Part shown: piece after piece, positions 7,516 to 13,905 of the stretch
Position numbering within the stretch: position 1 is the first letter of the stretch
Layout: the number at the start of each line of letters is the position of its first letter
Assembly: GCA_017508315.1 (NCBI GenBank)
Contig: JAFVZE010000040.1
Coordinates: 1-14,050, forward strand
DNA: 14,050 nt
Reading direction: 5' to 3'
From: Kiritimatiellia bacterium
GTDB taxonomy: Bacteria; Verrucomicrobiota; Kiritimatiellia; RFP12; UBA1067
Made by a program: the position numbers and the translations under genes
Notes under the pieces: model-generated
What the model was told of the DNA's origin: nothing
The model's input: the letters and a program-made list of their open reading frames with translations, nothing else
Databases searched by the model: none

Positions 7516-7785
7516 CTATCTTCCGAGCAGCGGGAATTTGGCGAAGATGTCCTGCGTGTAGAGCAGCATTTCGCCGCCCATCCACGAGCTCGCGGCCATG
7601 ATCGTGACGGCGATGGCGATGAGCTTGACGGCGAAGCCGAGCGTCTGTTCCTGAATCTGCGTCAACGCCTGCAGGAGCGATACGACAAGACCGATCACCG
7701 TCGCGACGATGATGGGGATGAGCGAGAGCCTCAGCACGAGGACGAGGCAGGTCTGCGCGTAATCGAGAAGCTGCGCCTGATTCAT
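7516..7785 (-). CDS. sctS: SctS, type III secretion export gate small membrane protein (FliQ/YscS family)
   Basis: 89 residues from ATG at 7785, which I placed by hand because the frame stays open far upstream over sctR. The protein is two membrane helices (about 13-38 and 51-72) joined by the family loop SLLQALTQIQEQTLGFAVKL (36-55), a hallmark of FliQ/SctS. GGGGG lies about 7 nt upstream, and the start overlaps the sctR stop by one base (TGATG). In other systems four SctS copies pack against SctR/SctT to form the gate. Length and motifs are ordinary for the family. Confidence 0.94.
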   Translation of the reverse strand: MNQAQLLDYAQTCLVLVLRLSLIPIIVATVIGLVVSLLQALTQIQEQTLGFAVKLIAIAVTIMAASSWMGGEMLLYTQDIFAKFPLLGR

Positions 7786-8441
7786 CAGACATACCCCCTT
7801 ACAAGCCCCTGGATGAGCAGCGTCCAGCCATTGACCATAACGAAGAGCAGCAGTTTGAACGGCAGCGAAATCGTGACCGGCGAGACCATCATCATGCCCA
7901 TTGCCAGCAGGATGTTGGAGACGATTATGTCGATGGCGATGAACGGCAGATACACCAGAAATCCGATCTGGAACGCCTTGGAGAGTTCGGAGACGCAGAA
8001 ACTCGGGATGAGGATGTGGAAGCTCTCGGGGTCGACCTTCGCCTTGTCCTCGCCGGGTTTCGCCCAGAGCCGCTCCGCGGTCGTGACGAAAAACGCCCGT
8101 TCGCGGTCGCTCGTCTGGCGGACGAGCCATTCCCGGAACGGTTCGGCGGCCTTGAGCGCGAGATCGGTGCGGTATTCCTTCTCGGGTCTGTCCTCCGAGC
8201 GGTAACGGTTGTAGAGCTCCCAGCTTTCGCCCGCCACCGGCGCCATGATGTAGAACGTCAGAATCAGCGCCAACGCGTTTACGACCATGTTCGGAGGAAC
8301 CGACTGTATGCCGAGCGCGTTGCGGATGAGACTGACCACGACCACTATCTTCAGATAACTCGTGGCGACCATCGCGACGAACGCGACGAGCGAAAGGCCG
8401 ACGAGAAGAGCTATGAGCGCGAAAGGATCGGTCTGGAACAT
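7785..8441 (-). CDS. sctR: SctR, type III secretion export gate membrane protein (FliP/YscR family)
   Basis: 218 residues from ATG at 8441. A GTG one codon upstream (8444) is possible, but the ATG gives the TGATG overlap with sctQ used elsewhere in this operon and sits 7 nt after GGAGG. Family marks: TSYLKIVVVVSLIRNALGIQ (about 27-46) and VPPNMVVNALALILTFYIMAP (about 48-68). A soluble loop follows with FHILIPSFCVSELSKAFQIG (about 141-160), then LPFIAIDIIVSNILLAMGMMM and the C-terminal SPVTISLPFKLLLFVMVNGW. SctR builds the core ring of the export gate in the inner membrane. Motifs and length are all standard. Confidence 0.95.
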   Translation of the reverse strand: MFQTDPFALIALLVGLSLVAFVAMVATSYLKIVVVVSLIRNALGIQSVPPNMVVNALALILTFYIMAPVAGESWELYNRYRSEDRPEKEYRTDLALKAAEPFREWLVRQTSDRERAFFVTTAERLWAKPGEDKAKVDPESFHILIPSFCVSELSKAFQIGFLVYLPFIAIDIIVSNILLAMGMMMVSPVTISLPFKLLLFVMVNGWTLLIQGLVRGYV

Positions 8442-9280
8442 CACACCACCTCCTCAATCACGAACGCCGGTCTGGAACAGAGTTCGCCGAAACGTCCGCG
8501 GGCGACGACACTGCCGCCGCGCCACAGTTCCAGTCCGGACGGCGGCGGCACCGGCGGCGTTTCTCCGGCGGCGAACTCCGCGAACGAGATCGGACGCTCC
8601 TCGCGGGACACCACCCGGAAACGCCCGTCCCCGACCGGCGAATCGAGCCACGCGCCGGCACCGGACTCAAGTTCCGGCAGCATGATCATGTCCCCCGGAG
8701 CGAGTCCCGCCGATTCTTCCGCGGAAAGATCGAAGAGCGCATAAAGCGCGCGCACCGGGCGCGTCATGGAGCGCAGAGAAGCGTGATCGACATCCATGAA
8801 ACGGAGCTGTCCGAACATCCGGATCGCGGACGGGCGCACATCCATGACGAACGACGCCCTGACCGACCCGTCCGTCGGCGCGACCACTTCGAACGCCACT
8901 CCCCCGGCCCGTTTCCCGGGATCGTCGAGTCCCGTCACCCGCACCTGCCGGCGGAATGTGTTTTCTATCAGCTGGAGCAGTTCGCCGCATTCCTTCTCCA
9001 CGAGCGCGAGAATCAGCGCCGGCGGCAGATCGGCCTTGCGCGCCCACAGATCATGCAGGTCGGGGAAAGACTCGCGCTTCCCGAGGCCGAGAAAGACATT
9101 GTCGTCGTCGAGCGAAAGCGCGATGCCGATGACATCCCTGGGCTTCGCCTCCGCCCGGCGCAGCATGCACCGCTCATCCCCCCACAGACACGGCATCGCC
9201 CACGCCGGATGCGCAAAGATATCTTCAGCCGAAAGATCCTGAATCCCCGGCCATGAGTTGAGAACGTCAAACGCGTTCAT
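8441..9280 (-). CDS. sctQ: SctQ-like cytoplasmic sorting-platform protein (SpoA/FliN-type C-terminal region)
   Basis: 279 residues, somewhat short for SctQ (often 300-370). The first 170 residues are weakly conserved. The C-terminal third has SpoA features: LFDLSAEESAGLAPGDMIML at about 182-201, and a closing strand pattern LELWRGGSVVARGRFGELCS then PAFVIEEVV at 250-279. The two parts are separated by about 50 residues rich in Gly and Pro. By eye I can make only one SpoA domain, where SctQ usually has two. Position between sctP and sctR fits SctQ, whose family forms cytoplasmic pods that receive substrates. The ATG at 9280 overlaps sctP by 14 nt and has GGAGG 8 nt upstream. I saw no convincing internal start for a separate SctQ C-terminal product. 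Confidence 0.8.
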   Translation of the reverse strand: MNAFDVLNSWPGIQDLSAEDIFAHPAWAMPCLWGDERCMLRRAEAKPRDVIGIALSLDDDNVFLGLGKRESFPDLHDLWARKADLPPALILALVEKECGELLQLIENTFRRQVRVTGLDDPGKRAGGVAFEVVAPTDGSVRASFVMDVRPSAIRMFGQLRFMDVDHASLRSMTRPVRALYALFDLSAEESAGLAPGDMIMLPELESGAGAWLDSPVGDGRFRVVSREERPISFAEFAAGETPPVPPPSGLELWRGGSVVARGRFGELCSRPAFVIEEVV

Positions 9281-10025
9281 CCCGGTTTCCTCCTTTCTTC
9301 ACCGCGACGGCGATCCGCCGCGAATGAACCTTCTCGGCGAGAAACTGCTCGAAACGCGAACGGTTCGCCTCGACGATCGCCCGCACATCCTGCGTCGCCG
9401 GGTCGACGACAACCGTCAAAGCGCCGTCTTTCGCGACGATGCGCACCTCGGAGCCTCCCAGAATCTCCGGCTGAAGCCGGACGAGAAGTTCGCCTTCGCC
9501 GCGCACGAATCCCGGGGAAACGAGAATAGCGGCGGCCACGGCTTCGGCGGCGGCGATGAACATCCGCACGGTTTCGCCTTCCCTGCATACGACTTTCTGC
9601 GCCTGCACCGCTGATGCCGCCGGCAGATCGATCGGCATCGGAGCGGGTGCGATGATCACCGCATCCTTCACCGTCTGCACGACCTCCCGCGAAGATTTCG
9701 CGGTTTCTTCCCGCGCGGGCGGAGCATTCTCTTCCCGCGGCGGCATCGCCGTTTCTCTCCGCTCGCATGCCGCGACCTCCCGCGCGGATTTCTCCGTCCC
9801 GTATACCGGGCTCTCCGCTCCGTGTCCGGGAGTCTCCATCCTCCGTGCAGACGCCGTATCGGCCGGAGCCGATCCGCCCATCACCGCCTCGAAACGCGCC
9901 ACGGCTGACGCTTCGGGGACGGAGACCGGAAGACCCGCCGCATCCGCGCGCACGGCCCCCGTGCACACCGCTTCGCCGCCCATATCGGTCCCGACAGGTT
10001 CAATCCCTTTCAGTTCCCGCATCAT
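9267..10025 (-). CDS. sctP: SctP-like needle-length / substrate-switch protein (HpaP/FliK-like C-terminal domain)
   Basis: 252 residues. Residues about 1-140 look disordered: rich in Ala, Pro, Glu and Arg with loosely repeated SARE, PREE, AREE and SREV units. The C-terminal part (about 155-245) is a compact alpha/beta domain, GEGELLVRLQPEILGGSEV (176-194), GALTVVVDP (201-209) and RSRFEQFLAEKV (222-233), like the FliK/HpaP-type domain of SctP proteins. These are secreted rulers that fix needle length and contact SctU to switch substrates. It sits between sctO and sctQ, the usual place. ATG ATG at 10025/10022 gives two possible starts; 10025 has AAGG 6 nt upstream. It overlaps sctO by 26 nt. 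The family call rests on the C-terminal domain and the position, since the N-terminal half diverges freely. Confidence 0.8.
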   Translation of the reverse strand: MMRELKGIEPVGTDMGGEAVCTGAVRADAAGLPVSVPEASAVARFEAVMGGSAPADTASARRMETPGHGAESPVYGTEKSAREVAACERRETAMPPREENAPPAREETAKSSREVVQTVKDAVIIAPAPMPIDLPAASAVQAQKVVCREGETVRMFIAAAEAVAAAILVSPGFVRGEGELLVRLQPEILGGSEVRIVAKDGALTVVVDPATQDVRAIVEANRSRFEQFLAEKVHSRRIAVAVKKGGNRDERV

Positions 10026-10497
10026 CGATCACCTTCTTTCCCGTGAAGTCCTCGAGCTCGGCTTCCTGGCGATACTGTCCGGCCGCCGTCTCTTCTGCCA
10101 GCCACATCGACCGGTGTTCCGAAATCTTCATGCGGCTTTTCGACGCGGCGACGAAAAAACGGCGCGTTTTTTCCGCGGCCTCCCGGCTCCGGTCGAGTTC
10201 GGTCCGGGCCTGCGCCACGTTGTCAGCCTTCAGCGCCCCCTCTTCGTCGATGCGCGCGACCCCTTCGCGCGCGCGCTCGAGATCGTCCATCGTGACGGTG
10301 CGTCCGATCACCGCGTCGTAGATGCGCTCGCGTCGCGCCTCCTTCTCCGTCTCGTAGGCGGCAAGCTCGGCCTCGCGTTCGGAGAGCCGCGCCTTGGCGA
10401 GCTCGACCCCGCGCCGGGCAGCCGTCAGTTCCGCTGCCGCGCGGTCTTCGCGCATCGTGCGGATGCGAAGCATGCTCTCGAGCGCATACCCGGTCAC
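10000..10497 (-). CDS. sctO: SctO-like coiled-coil stalk protein of the type III secretion ATPase (YscO/FliJ type)
   Basis: 165 residues from GTG at 10497. The frame is open much further upstream over sctN, but GTG at 10497 makes a GTGA overlap with the sctN stop and has GGAGG 7 nt before it, so I choose it. The protein is almost entirely charged helix (about 10-155), consistent with a two-stranded coiled coil. It opens ALESMLRIRTMREDRAAAEL (5-24), and SRMKISEHRSMWLAEE (121-136) and QEAELEDF (144-151) resemble SctO C-termini. In known systems SctO is the central stalk inside the SctN hexamer and links it to SctV. Sequence identity is low in this family, so position and coiled-coil character carry much of the call. 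Confidence 0.85.
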   Translation of the reverse strand: MTGYALESMLRIRTMREDRAAAELTAARRGVELAKARLSEREAELAAYETEKEARRERIYDAVIGRTVTMDDLERAREGVARIDEEGALKADNVAQARTELDRSREAAEKTRRFFVAASKSRMKISEHRSMWLAEETAAGQYRQEAELEDFTGKKVIDDAGTERD

Positions 10498-11825
10498 GAC
10501 ACCGCCTCCGCGAGTTTGCCCAGAGTCTCGGAATACGTCTGACGCTCGGCGAGATCCTGCCGCAGAAAAGCGTTGATCCCGCCTATCCTGTCGATCGCCT
10601 CGTCCGTTTCCCGGTCGGATCCCTTCTCGTATTCCCCGATCTTCAGCAGCAGTTCGACTTCGGAGTATTTTGCCAGCAGTTCGCGCAGCCTCGACGCGCA
10701 TCGGCGGTGTTCCGGGTCCGCGATCGCGTGCTGGCAGCGGGAAATCGACTGCAGAACGTCGATCGCCGGATAATGGTTCATCTGCGCGAGCTTGCGCGAA
10801 AGGACGATGTGCCCGTCGAGAATCGAGCGCGTTTCATCCGCGATCGGTTCTGTCATGTCGTCGCCTTCGACAAGCACGGTGTAGAGCGCGGTGATCGAAC
10901 CCTTCGCCGAATTGCCGGCGCGCTCCATGAGTTTGGGCAGTTCCGAAAACACGCTCGGAGGAAATCCGCGCCGCGTCGGCGGCTCTCCGGCGGCGAGGCC
11001 GATCTCGCGCTGGGCGCGACCGAAGCGGGTCACCGAATCCATCAGCAGCAACACCCTCCGCCCTTTGTCGCGGAACGATTCGGCGATGGAGGTCGCGACA
11101 TGGGCGGCCTTGAGCCGCTCCATCGCGCTGCGGTCGGACGTCGAACAGACGACGACGGACTTCGCCAGCCCCTCCGCCCCGAGATCCTTCTCGATGAATT
11201 CGCGCACCTCGCGTCCGCGCTCGCCGATCAGCGCGAGCACTGTCACGTCCGCTTCCGTATTGCGCACGATCTGCGCCAGAAGCGTGGACTTGCCGACGCC
11301 GGCCGCCGCGAAAATCCCCATGCGCTGCCCTTCGCCGCAGGTGAGCAGCCCGTCGAGCGAGCGCACCCCGAGCGAAATCGGTCTGGTTATCATCCTGCGC
11401 TCGAGCGGATTGGGCGGATCGGCGTATACCGGATAATACCCGTCCGGACGCAGCGGACCCTTTTCCTCGGCGTCGAGCGGATGTCCGAGACCGTCCAGAA
11501 CGCGTCCGAGAAGCGATTCGCCGACCGGTACCATGTGGACGCGGCGGGTGGGGATGACCTCGGTCTGGGCGGATATCCCGACCATCGCGCCGAGCGCCGT
11601 CAGCAGAACCGTCTCCTTAGTGAAACCGACCACCTCCGCCTGCACTTCGGCATCCTCCCACGGATTGCGCAGAATGCACACCTCGCCGATCTTGACGCCC
11701 GGAACCGACGCCTTGATTATCGTGCCGACGACCTGGATGACCTTGCCTTTGACGTCGATGGGTCTGGCGTCGGCGACCGCCCGGTCGAGAATTTCCGGAA
11801 TATATTCAAACTCCGCCGCGGACAT
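10494..11825 (-). CDS. sctN: SctN, type III secretion ATPase (FliI/YscN family)
   Basis: 443 residues from ATG at 11825. An upstream open stretch to 11939 is rejected because it overlaps sctL and looks unlike protein, whereas 11825 has TAGGAG 8 nt upstream. Catalytic motifs are intact: Walker A AAAGVGKST (173-181), GERGREV (201-207) with the catalytic Glu, and Walker B LLLMDS (259-264). RFGRAQREIGLAAGEPP (267-283) follows, then TRRGFPPSVFSELPKLMERAG (284-304), the F1/FliI-type signature. The N-terminal beta-barrel (about 22-95) and a C-terminal helical domain are present. It hydrolyses ATP at the cytoplasmic base of the secretion machine to release chaperones and unfold substrates. It starts 11 nt after sctL and overlaps sctO by 4 nt. 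Confidence 0.97.
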   Translation of the reverse strand: MSAAEFEYIPEILDRAVADARPIDVKGKVIQVVGTIIKASVPGVKIGEVCILRNPWEDAEVQAEVVGFTKETVLLTALGAMVGISAQTEVIPTRRVHMVPVGESLLGRVLDGLGHPLDAEEKGPLRPDGYYPVYADPPNPLERRMITRPISLGVRSLDGLLTCGEGQRMGIFAAAGVGKSTLLAQIVRNTEADVTVLALIGERGREVREFIEKDLGAEGLAKSVVVCSTSDRSAMERLKAAHVATSIAESFRDKGRRVLLLMDSVTRFGRAQREIGLAAGEPPTRRGFPPSVFSELPKLMERAGNSAKGSITALYTVLVEGDDMTEPIADETRSILDGHIVLSRKLAQMNHYPAIDVLQSISRCQHAIADPEHRRCASRLRELLAKYSEVELLLKIGEYEKGSDRETDEAIDRIGGINAFLRQDLAERQTYSETLGKLAEAVS

Positions 11826-11836
11826 AGAGGATACTC

Positions 11837-12454
11837 CTACCGTTCTCTCGAAAAATGGCGGCGGATGGATTCCTCGACCGCCGCCAGCTGCGTCTCGATC
11901 GACGCGTCCGCGATTCCGGCGGCGGTCTCGACCGCGCACGCCGCGCCTTTGAGCCTTGCGTCCTCCTGCACGTCCACTTCGTCCAGATGCGGGAAATCGG
12001 CAAGTATCGACTCCATTCCGGAGCGTACCGCGCCCACCATGTCCGGAGCCACGCGCAGCGTTATCTGACGCTGGCTGCGCACCACGGCGCGCATCACCTT
12101 GCGGACGATCCGCACCACGAGTTCCCGTTCGCCGATTTCGTCAACGCACTTGCGCAGGGCGTTCATCACGATATCGCCCATCTTCCCCTCGACCGACTCC
12201 ATGAACGCCGCGGACTCCGCCGCCAGTTCCAGTTTGCGCCGGGACACTTCGCCGCGGACATCTTCGAGCCCCCGGGCGTATCCTTTCCGACGCTCCTCCT
12301 CGAACGCCGCTTTCGCGGCCTCGACGATTCCGGCCGCTTCGGCCTCGGCCGCGGCGATCACGGCCCGCGCGTCGCACGCGGTCCGCGCCTCCGACGCCTT
12401 CACGAGGCGCGAAGACGATGAAAGTTCAAATGTCGGCTTTTTCACGAGCAGCAT
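11837..12454 (-). CDS. sctL: SctL, type III secretion ATPase stator/regulator (YscL/FliH family)
   Basis: 205 residues from ATG at 12454. The frame is open to 12586, but that part overlaps the previous gene and is Arg-rich out-of-frame sequence; GGAGG lies 10 nt before 12454. The N-terminus LLVKKPTFELSSSSRLVKAS is followed by an Ala/Glu-rich coiled coil (about 25-65), AVIAAAEAEAAGIVEAAKAA continuing into EERRKGYARGLEDV, typical of SctL/FliH. The C-terminal globular part (about 80-200) has ERELVVRIVRKVMRAVVRSQ and VTLRVAP-like strands (QITLRVAPDMV). SctL dimers tether SctN to the SctQ pods and restrain its activity. It overlaps the sctK-like gene by 13 nt. Confidence 0.9.
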   Translation of the reverse strand: MLLVKKPTFELSSSSRLVKASEARTACDARAVIAAAEAEAAGIVEAAKAAFEEERRKGYARGLEDVRGEVSRRKLELAAESAAFMESVEGKMGDIVMNALRKCVDEIGERELVVRIVRKVMRAVVRSQRQITLRVAPDMVGAVRSGMESILADFPHLDEVDVQEDARLKGAACAVETAAGIADASIETQLAAVEESIRRHFSRER

Positions 12455-12879
12455 AGTTCGTACGCCTCCGGAAATTTGAGTTTGAGCAGCAGCAGAATCA
12501 TCCCGAAATCGGGACAGTCCACCTGAGAGACGCGGCACCCCTTTTCGGCGGCGGTGCGCGACATCTCGTCGAGGACTCCGCGCCATTTCCTGAAATACGC
12601 CTCATAGCGGAACACCTCCGGATACACGCCGGCATACTCCGCCTTCAGTTCCCGCACCTTCGCCCCGTCCACGACCGTCCGCCAGCCGTCGGCCGCGGCG
12701 AGAGCCTCCACCCATCTGCCGACGGACGAGCGAGTCCGCCCGTCGAGCAGCTTGAGCCGGGACGGATCGTTCGCCGGGAAAAGAGCGAATTCGCCGCCTG
12801 CGGCGAGATACGCTTTGACCTTGGGCCAAAGCCTGCCGTTGCCGACGAGTTCGCGGGCCTCCGTCACTGTGCAATCCAT
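12442..12879 (-). CDS. sctK: SctK-like sorting-platform protein (called mainly by position)
   Basis: 145 residues from ATG at 12879, with AGGA 8 nt upstream; the long open frame further up is Arg/Pro/Gly-rich and is taken as out of frame. The protein is soluble and mixed helical: CTVTEARELVGNGRLWPKVK, FALFPANDPSRLKLLDGRTR, and a helical C-terminus ending ILLLLKLKFPEAYELCCS. I see no motif that proves SctK. The call rests on its place directly before sctL and sctN and on its soluble helical nature. SctK proteins are usually nearer 200 residues, so this is short. In other systems SctK links SctD in the inner-membrane ring to the SctQ-L-N platform. It overlaps the upstream TPR-like gene by 16 nt and sctL by 13 nt. 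Confidence 0.55.
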   Translation of the reverse strand: MDCTVTEARELVGNGRLWPKVKAYLAAGGEFALFPANDPSRLKLLDGRTRSSVGRWVEALAAADGWRTVVDGAKVRELKAEYAGVYPEVFRYEAYFRKWRGVLDEMSRTAAEKGCRVSQVDCPDFGMILLLLKLKFPEAYELCCS

Positions 12880-13208
12880 GAGCGATCCTTCCCTTTGCGC
12901 GATTCGAGAAAACGCTTCCACCGGCGCGCGCCGTCGGCTTCGCGTCCGGTCATGGCGAGCGCCCGCGTCTCCAGCACCGCTTCGGCGCGGGCGAGCTCCG
13001 GCGGGAAATCGGCGGAGCGCAGCACCTTCAGCGCCTCGAACCCCTCGCCGTCGGAGAGCATCAGTTCGGCGAGAGCCGCCGCCGAAACCCCGTCGCGGGG
13101 ATCGGCCTCCGTCAGAGCCTCCACCAGCGCCCGGGCGCGGTGCGGCTGACCGTGGCGCACGAAGAGCCACGCGGCGGTGAGCAGAAACTGGCGTTCTTCG
13201 GCGGTCAT
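12864..13208 (-). CDS. TPR-like small protein within the type III secretion operon, possible needle chaperone
   Basis: 114 residues from ATG at 13208, two bases after the sctJ stop (TAAGCATG), probably by coupled translation since no good Shine-Dalgarno is seen. The sequence is paired helices of TPR type: FLLTAAWLFVRHGQPHRARA (8-27), LVEALTEADPRDGVSAAALA (28-47), ELMLSDGEGFEALKVLR (48-64) and VLETRALAMTGREADGARRW. It resembles small TPR chaperones of injectisomes such as YscG, which hold the needle subunit SctF before export. That identity is inference from fold and context, and no needle gene is seen next to it. It overlaps the sctK-like gene by 16 nt. Confidence 0.65.
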   Translation of the reverse strand: MTAEERQFLLTAAWLFVRHGQPHRARALVEALTEADPRDGVSAAALAELMLSDGEGFEALKVLRSADFPPELARAEAVLETRALAMTGREADGARRWKRFLESRKGKDRSWIAQ

Positions 13209-13210
13209 GC

Positions 13211-13795
13211 TTATTTGCCTGGAGGGGAGTCCTTGAATACCGTGACTGAGATTTTCTCGTACTTGAGCCCCTCGATGGAGTTCTTCACGAGATTTTTGAT
13301 CGACGGCACGAGATCGGCGATATCGGAGTTCCAGCGGCTGCGGATGGCGACCGCCGCGCTCGACGGCAGCGTGTTCTTGGCGAAAGGGTCGTTCTCCGGA
13401 AGAACCACGTGGACACGGGCGTCCACGACCCCGTCGATGCATGAGATCGTGCGGGAAAGGTCCTGCGCAAGCGCGTCCATGAACCGGATTCGCTCTTCCG
13501 ACGGCGACGAAACCATGCCGGTCTTCCTGAACACCTCCGCCACGCCGTGGTAGGAGCGTCGCGGCAGCCCCCTGCGTTCGAGAAGATTCGCGGCGGCGGC
13601 GAAATCCGACTCGGATATCATCACGTTCCATGCGCCTTCGTCACCCGGAGTCTTGCGGCAGGCGATGCCGTCGTCCAGAAGCGCCGCCATCACGAGATTC
13701 GCCTGCCGCTCTTCAAGCTGCGAATGGAGCGCGACCTCCTTTTCGCATCCGGCGAACATCATCACGCCCGCCGCTATCAGCGCAATCTTCTTCAT
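13211..13795 (-). CDS. sctJ: SctJ, inner-membrane ring lipoprotein of the type III secretion system (YscJ/PrgK family)
   Basis: 194 residues. The signal sequence MKKIALIAAGVMMFAGC ends in a lipobox with acceptor Cys17. Ring-building domain 1 is at about 20-80 (HSQLEERQANLVMAALLDDG, then LLERRGLPRRSYHGVAEVF). Ring-building domain 2 is at about 95-185 (SEERIRFMDALAQDLSRTIS, VVDARVHVVLPENDPF, AAVAIRSRW), the classic SctJ signature. FliF of flagella is far larger, so this marks an injectisome. The protein ends at FKDSPPGK without the C-terminal membrane helix many SctJ proteins have. It is the first gene of the operon, behind a sigma-70-like promoter and a palindromic leader; GGAG lies 7 nt before the ATG. 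Confidence 0.93.
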   Translation of the reverse strand: MKKIALIAAGVMMFAGCEKEVALHSQLEERQANLVMAALLDDGIACRKTPGDEGAWNVMISESDFAAAANLLERRGLPRRSYHGVAEVFRKTGMVSSPSEERIRFMDALAQDLSRTISCIDGVVDARVHVVLPENDPFAKNTLPSSAAVAIRSRWNSDIADLVPSIKNLVKNSIEGLKYEKISVTVFKDSPPGK

Positions 13796-13813
13796 TTCTG
13801 TTCTCCGTCTCAG

Positions 13814-13859
13814 ATCCGACCGGCATTCCGCGACCGTGCGGAATGCGCATCCGTCGGAT
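13814..13859. repeat. Nested palindromes in the leader of the type III secretion operon
   Basis: GCATTCCGC (13823-13831) and GCGGAATGC (13838-13846) are exact 9-bp reverse complements around a 6-nt loop. Outside them ATCCGAC (13814-13820) pairs with GTCGGAT (13853-13859). The right end is also a small palindrome by itself, ATCCG-T-CGGAT (13849-13859), covering the predicted transcription start. No T-run follows on either strand, so it is not a simple terminator. It may be an operator, a regulatory RNA hairpin in the roughly 60-nt leader, or both. Confidence 0.7.
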
Positions 13860-13862
13860 GAA

Positions 13863-13892
13863 ATAATATCAAAGATGAAACGGCGAGGTCAA
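13863..13892 (-). promoter_or_regulatory. Sigma-70-like promoter of the type III secretion operon
   Basis: On the minus strand, -35 TTGACC (13892-13887) and -10 TATTAT (13868-13863) are 18 nt apart, each one mismatch from consensus. The predicted start is near 13856, giving a leader of about 60 nt before sctJ. No other good promoter was seen in this 110-nt gap or inside the tightly packed cluster. Confidence 0.55.
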
Positions 13893-13905
13893 TAAAGCCA
13901 TCGGC

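Noticed and set aside
9690..9800. Repeated TCCCGCG elements inside sctP as a possible repeat array
   Set aside because: They are irregularly spaced and are explained by Arg-Glu-rich codons in the disordered part of SctP.
11826..11939. Upstream extension of the sctN frame
   Set aside because: It overlaps sctL, is Arg-rich and lacks a ribosome site; ATG 11825 has TAGGAG at good spacing.
10707..12068. Plus-strand open frame of 453 codons opposite sctN and sctL
   Set aside because: It is antisense to an intact ATPase with all catalytic motifs, has shadow-type composition, and shows no domain.
12880..13170. Upstream extension of the sctK-like frame (97 codons)
   Set aside because: It is Arg/Pro/Gly-rich sequence overlapping the TPR-like gene in another frame; ATG 12879 has a ribosome site.
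5627..13795. Flagellar export apparatus instead of an injectisome
   Set aside because: SctJ is a small lipoprotein rather than FliF, and no flagellar rod, hook, ring or filament gene is present.
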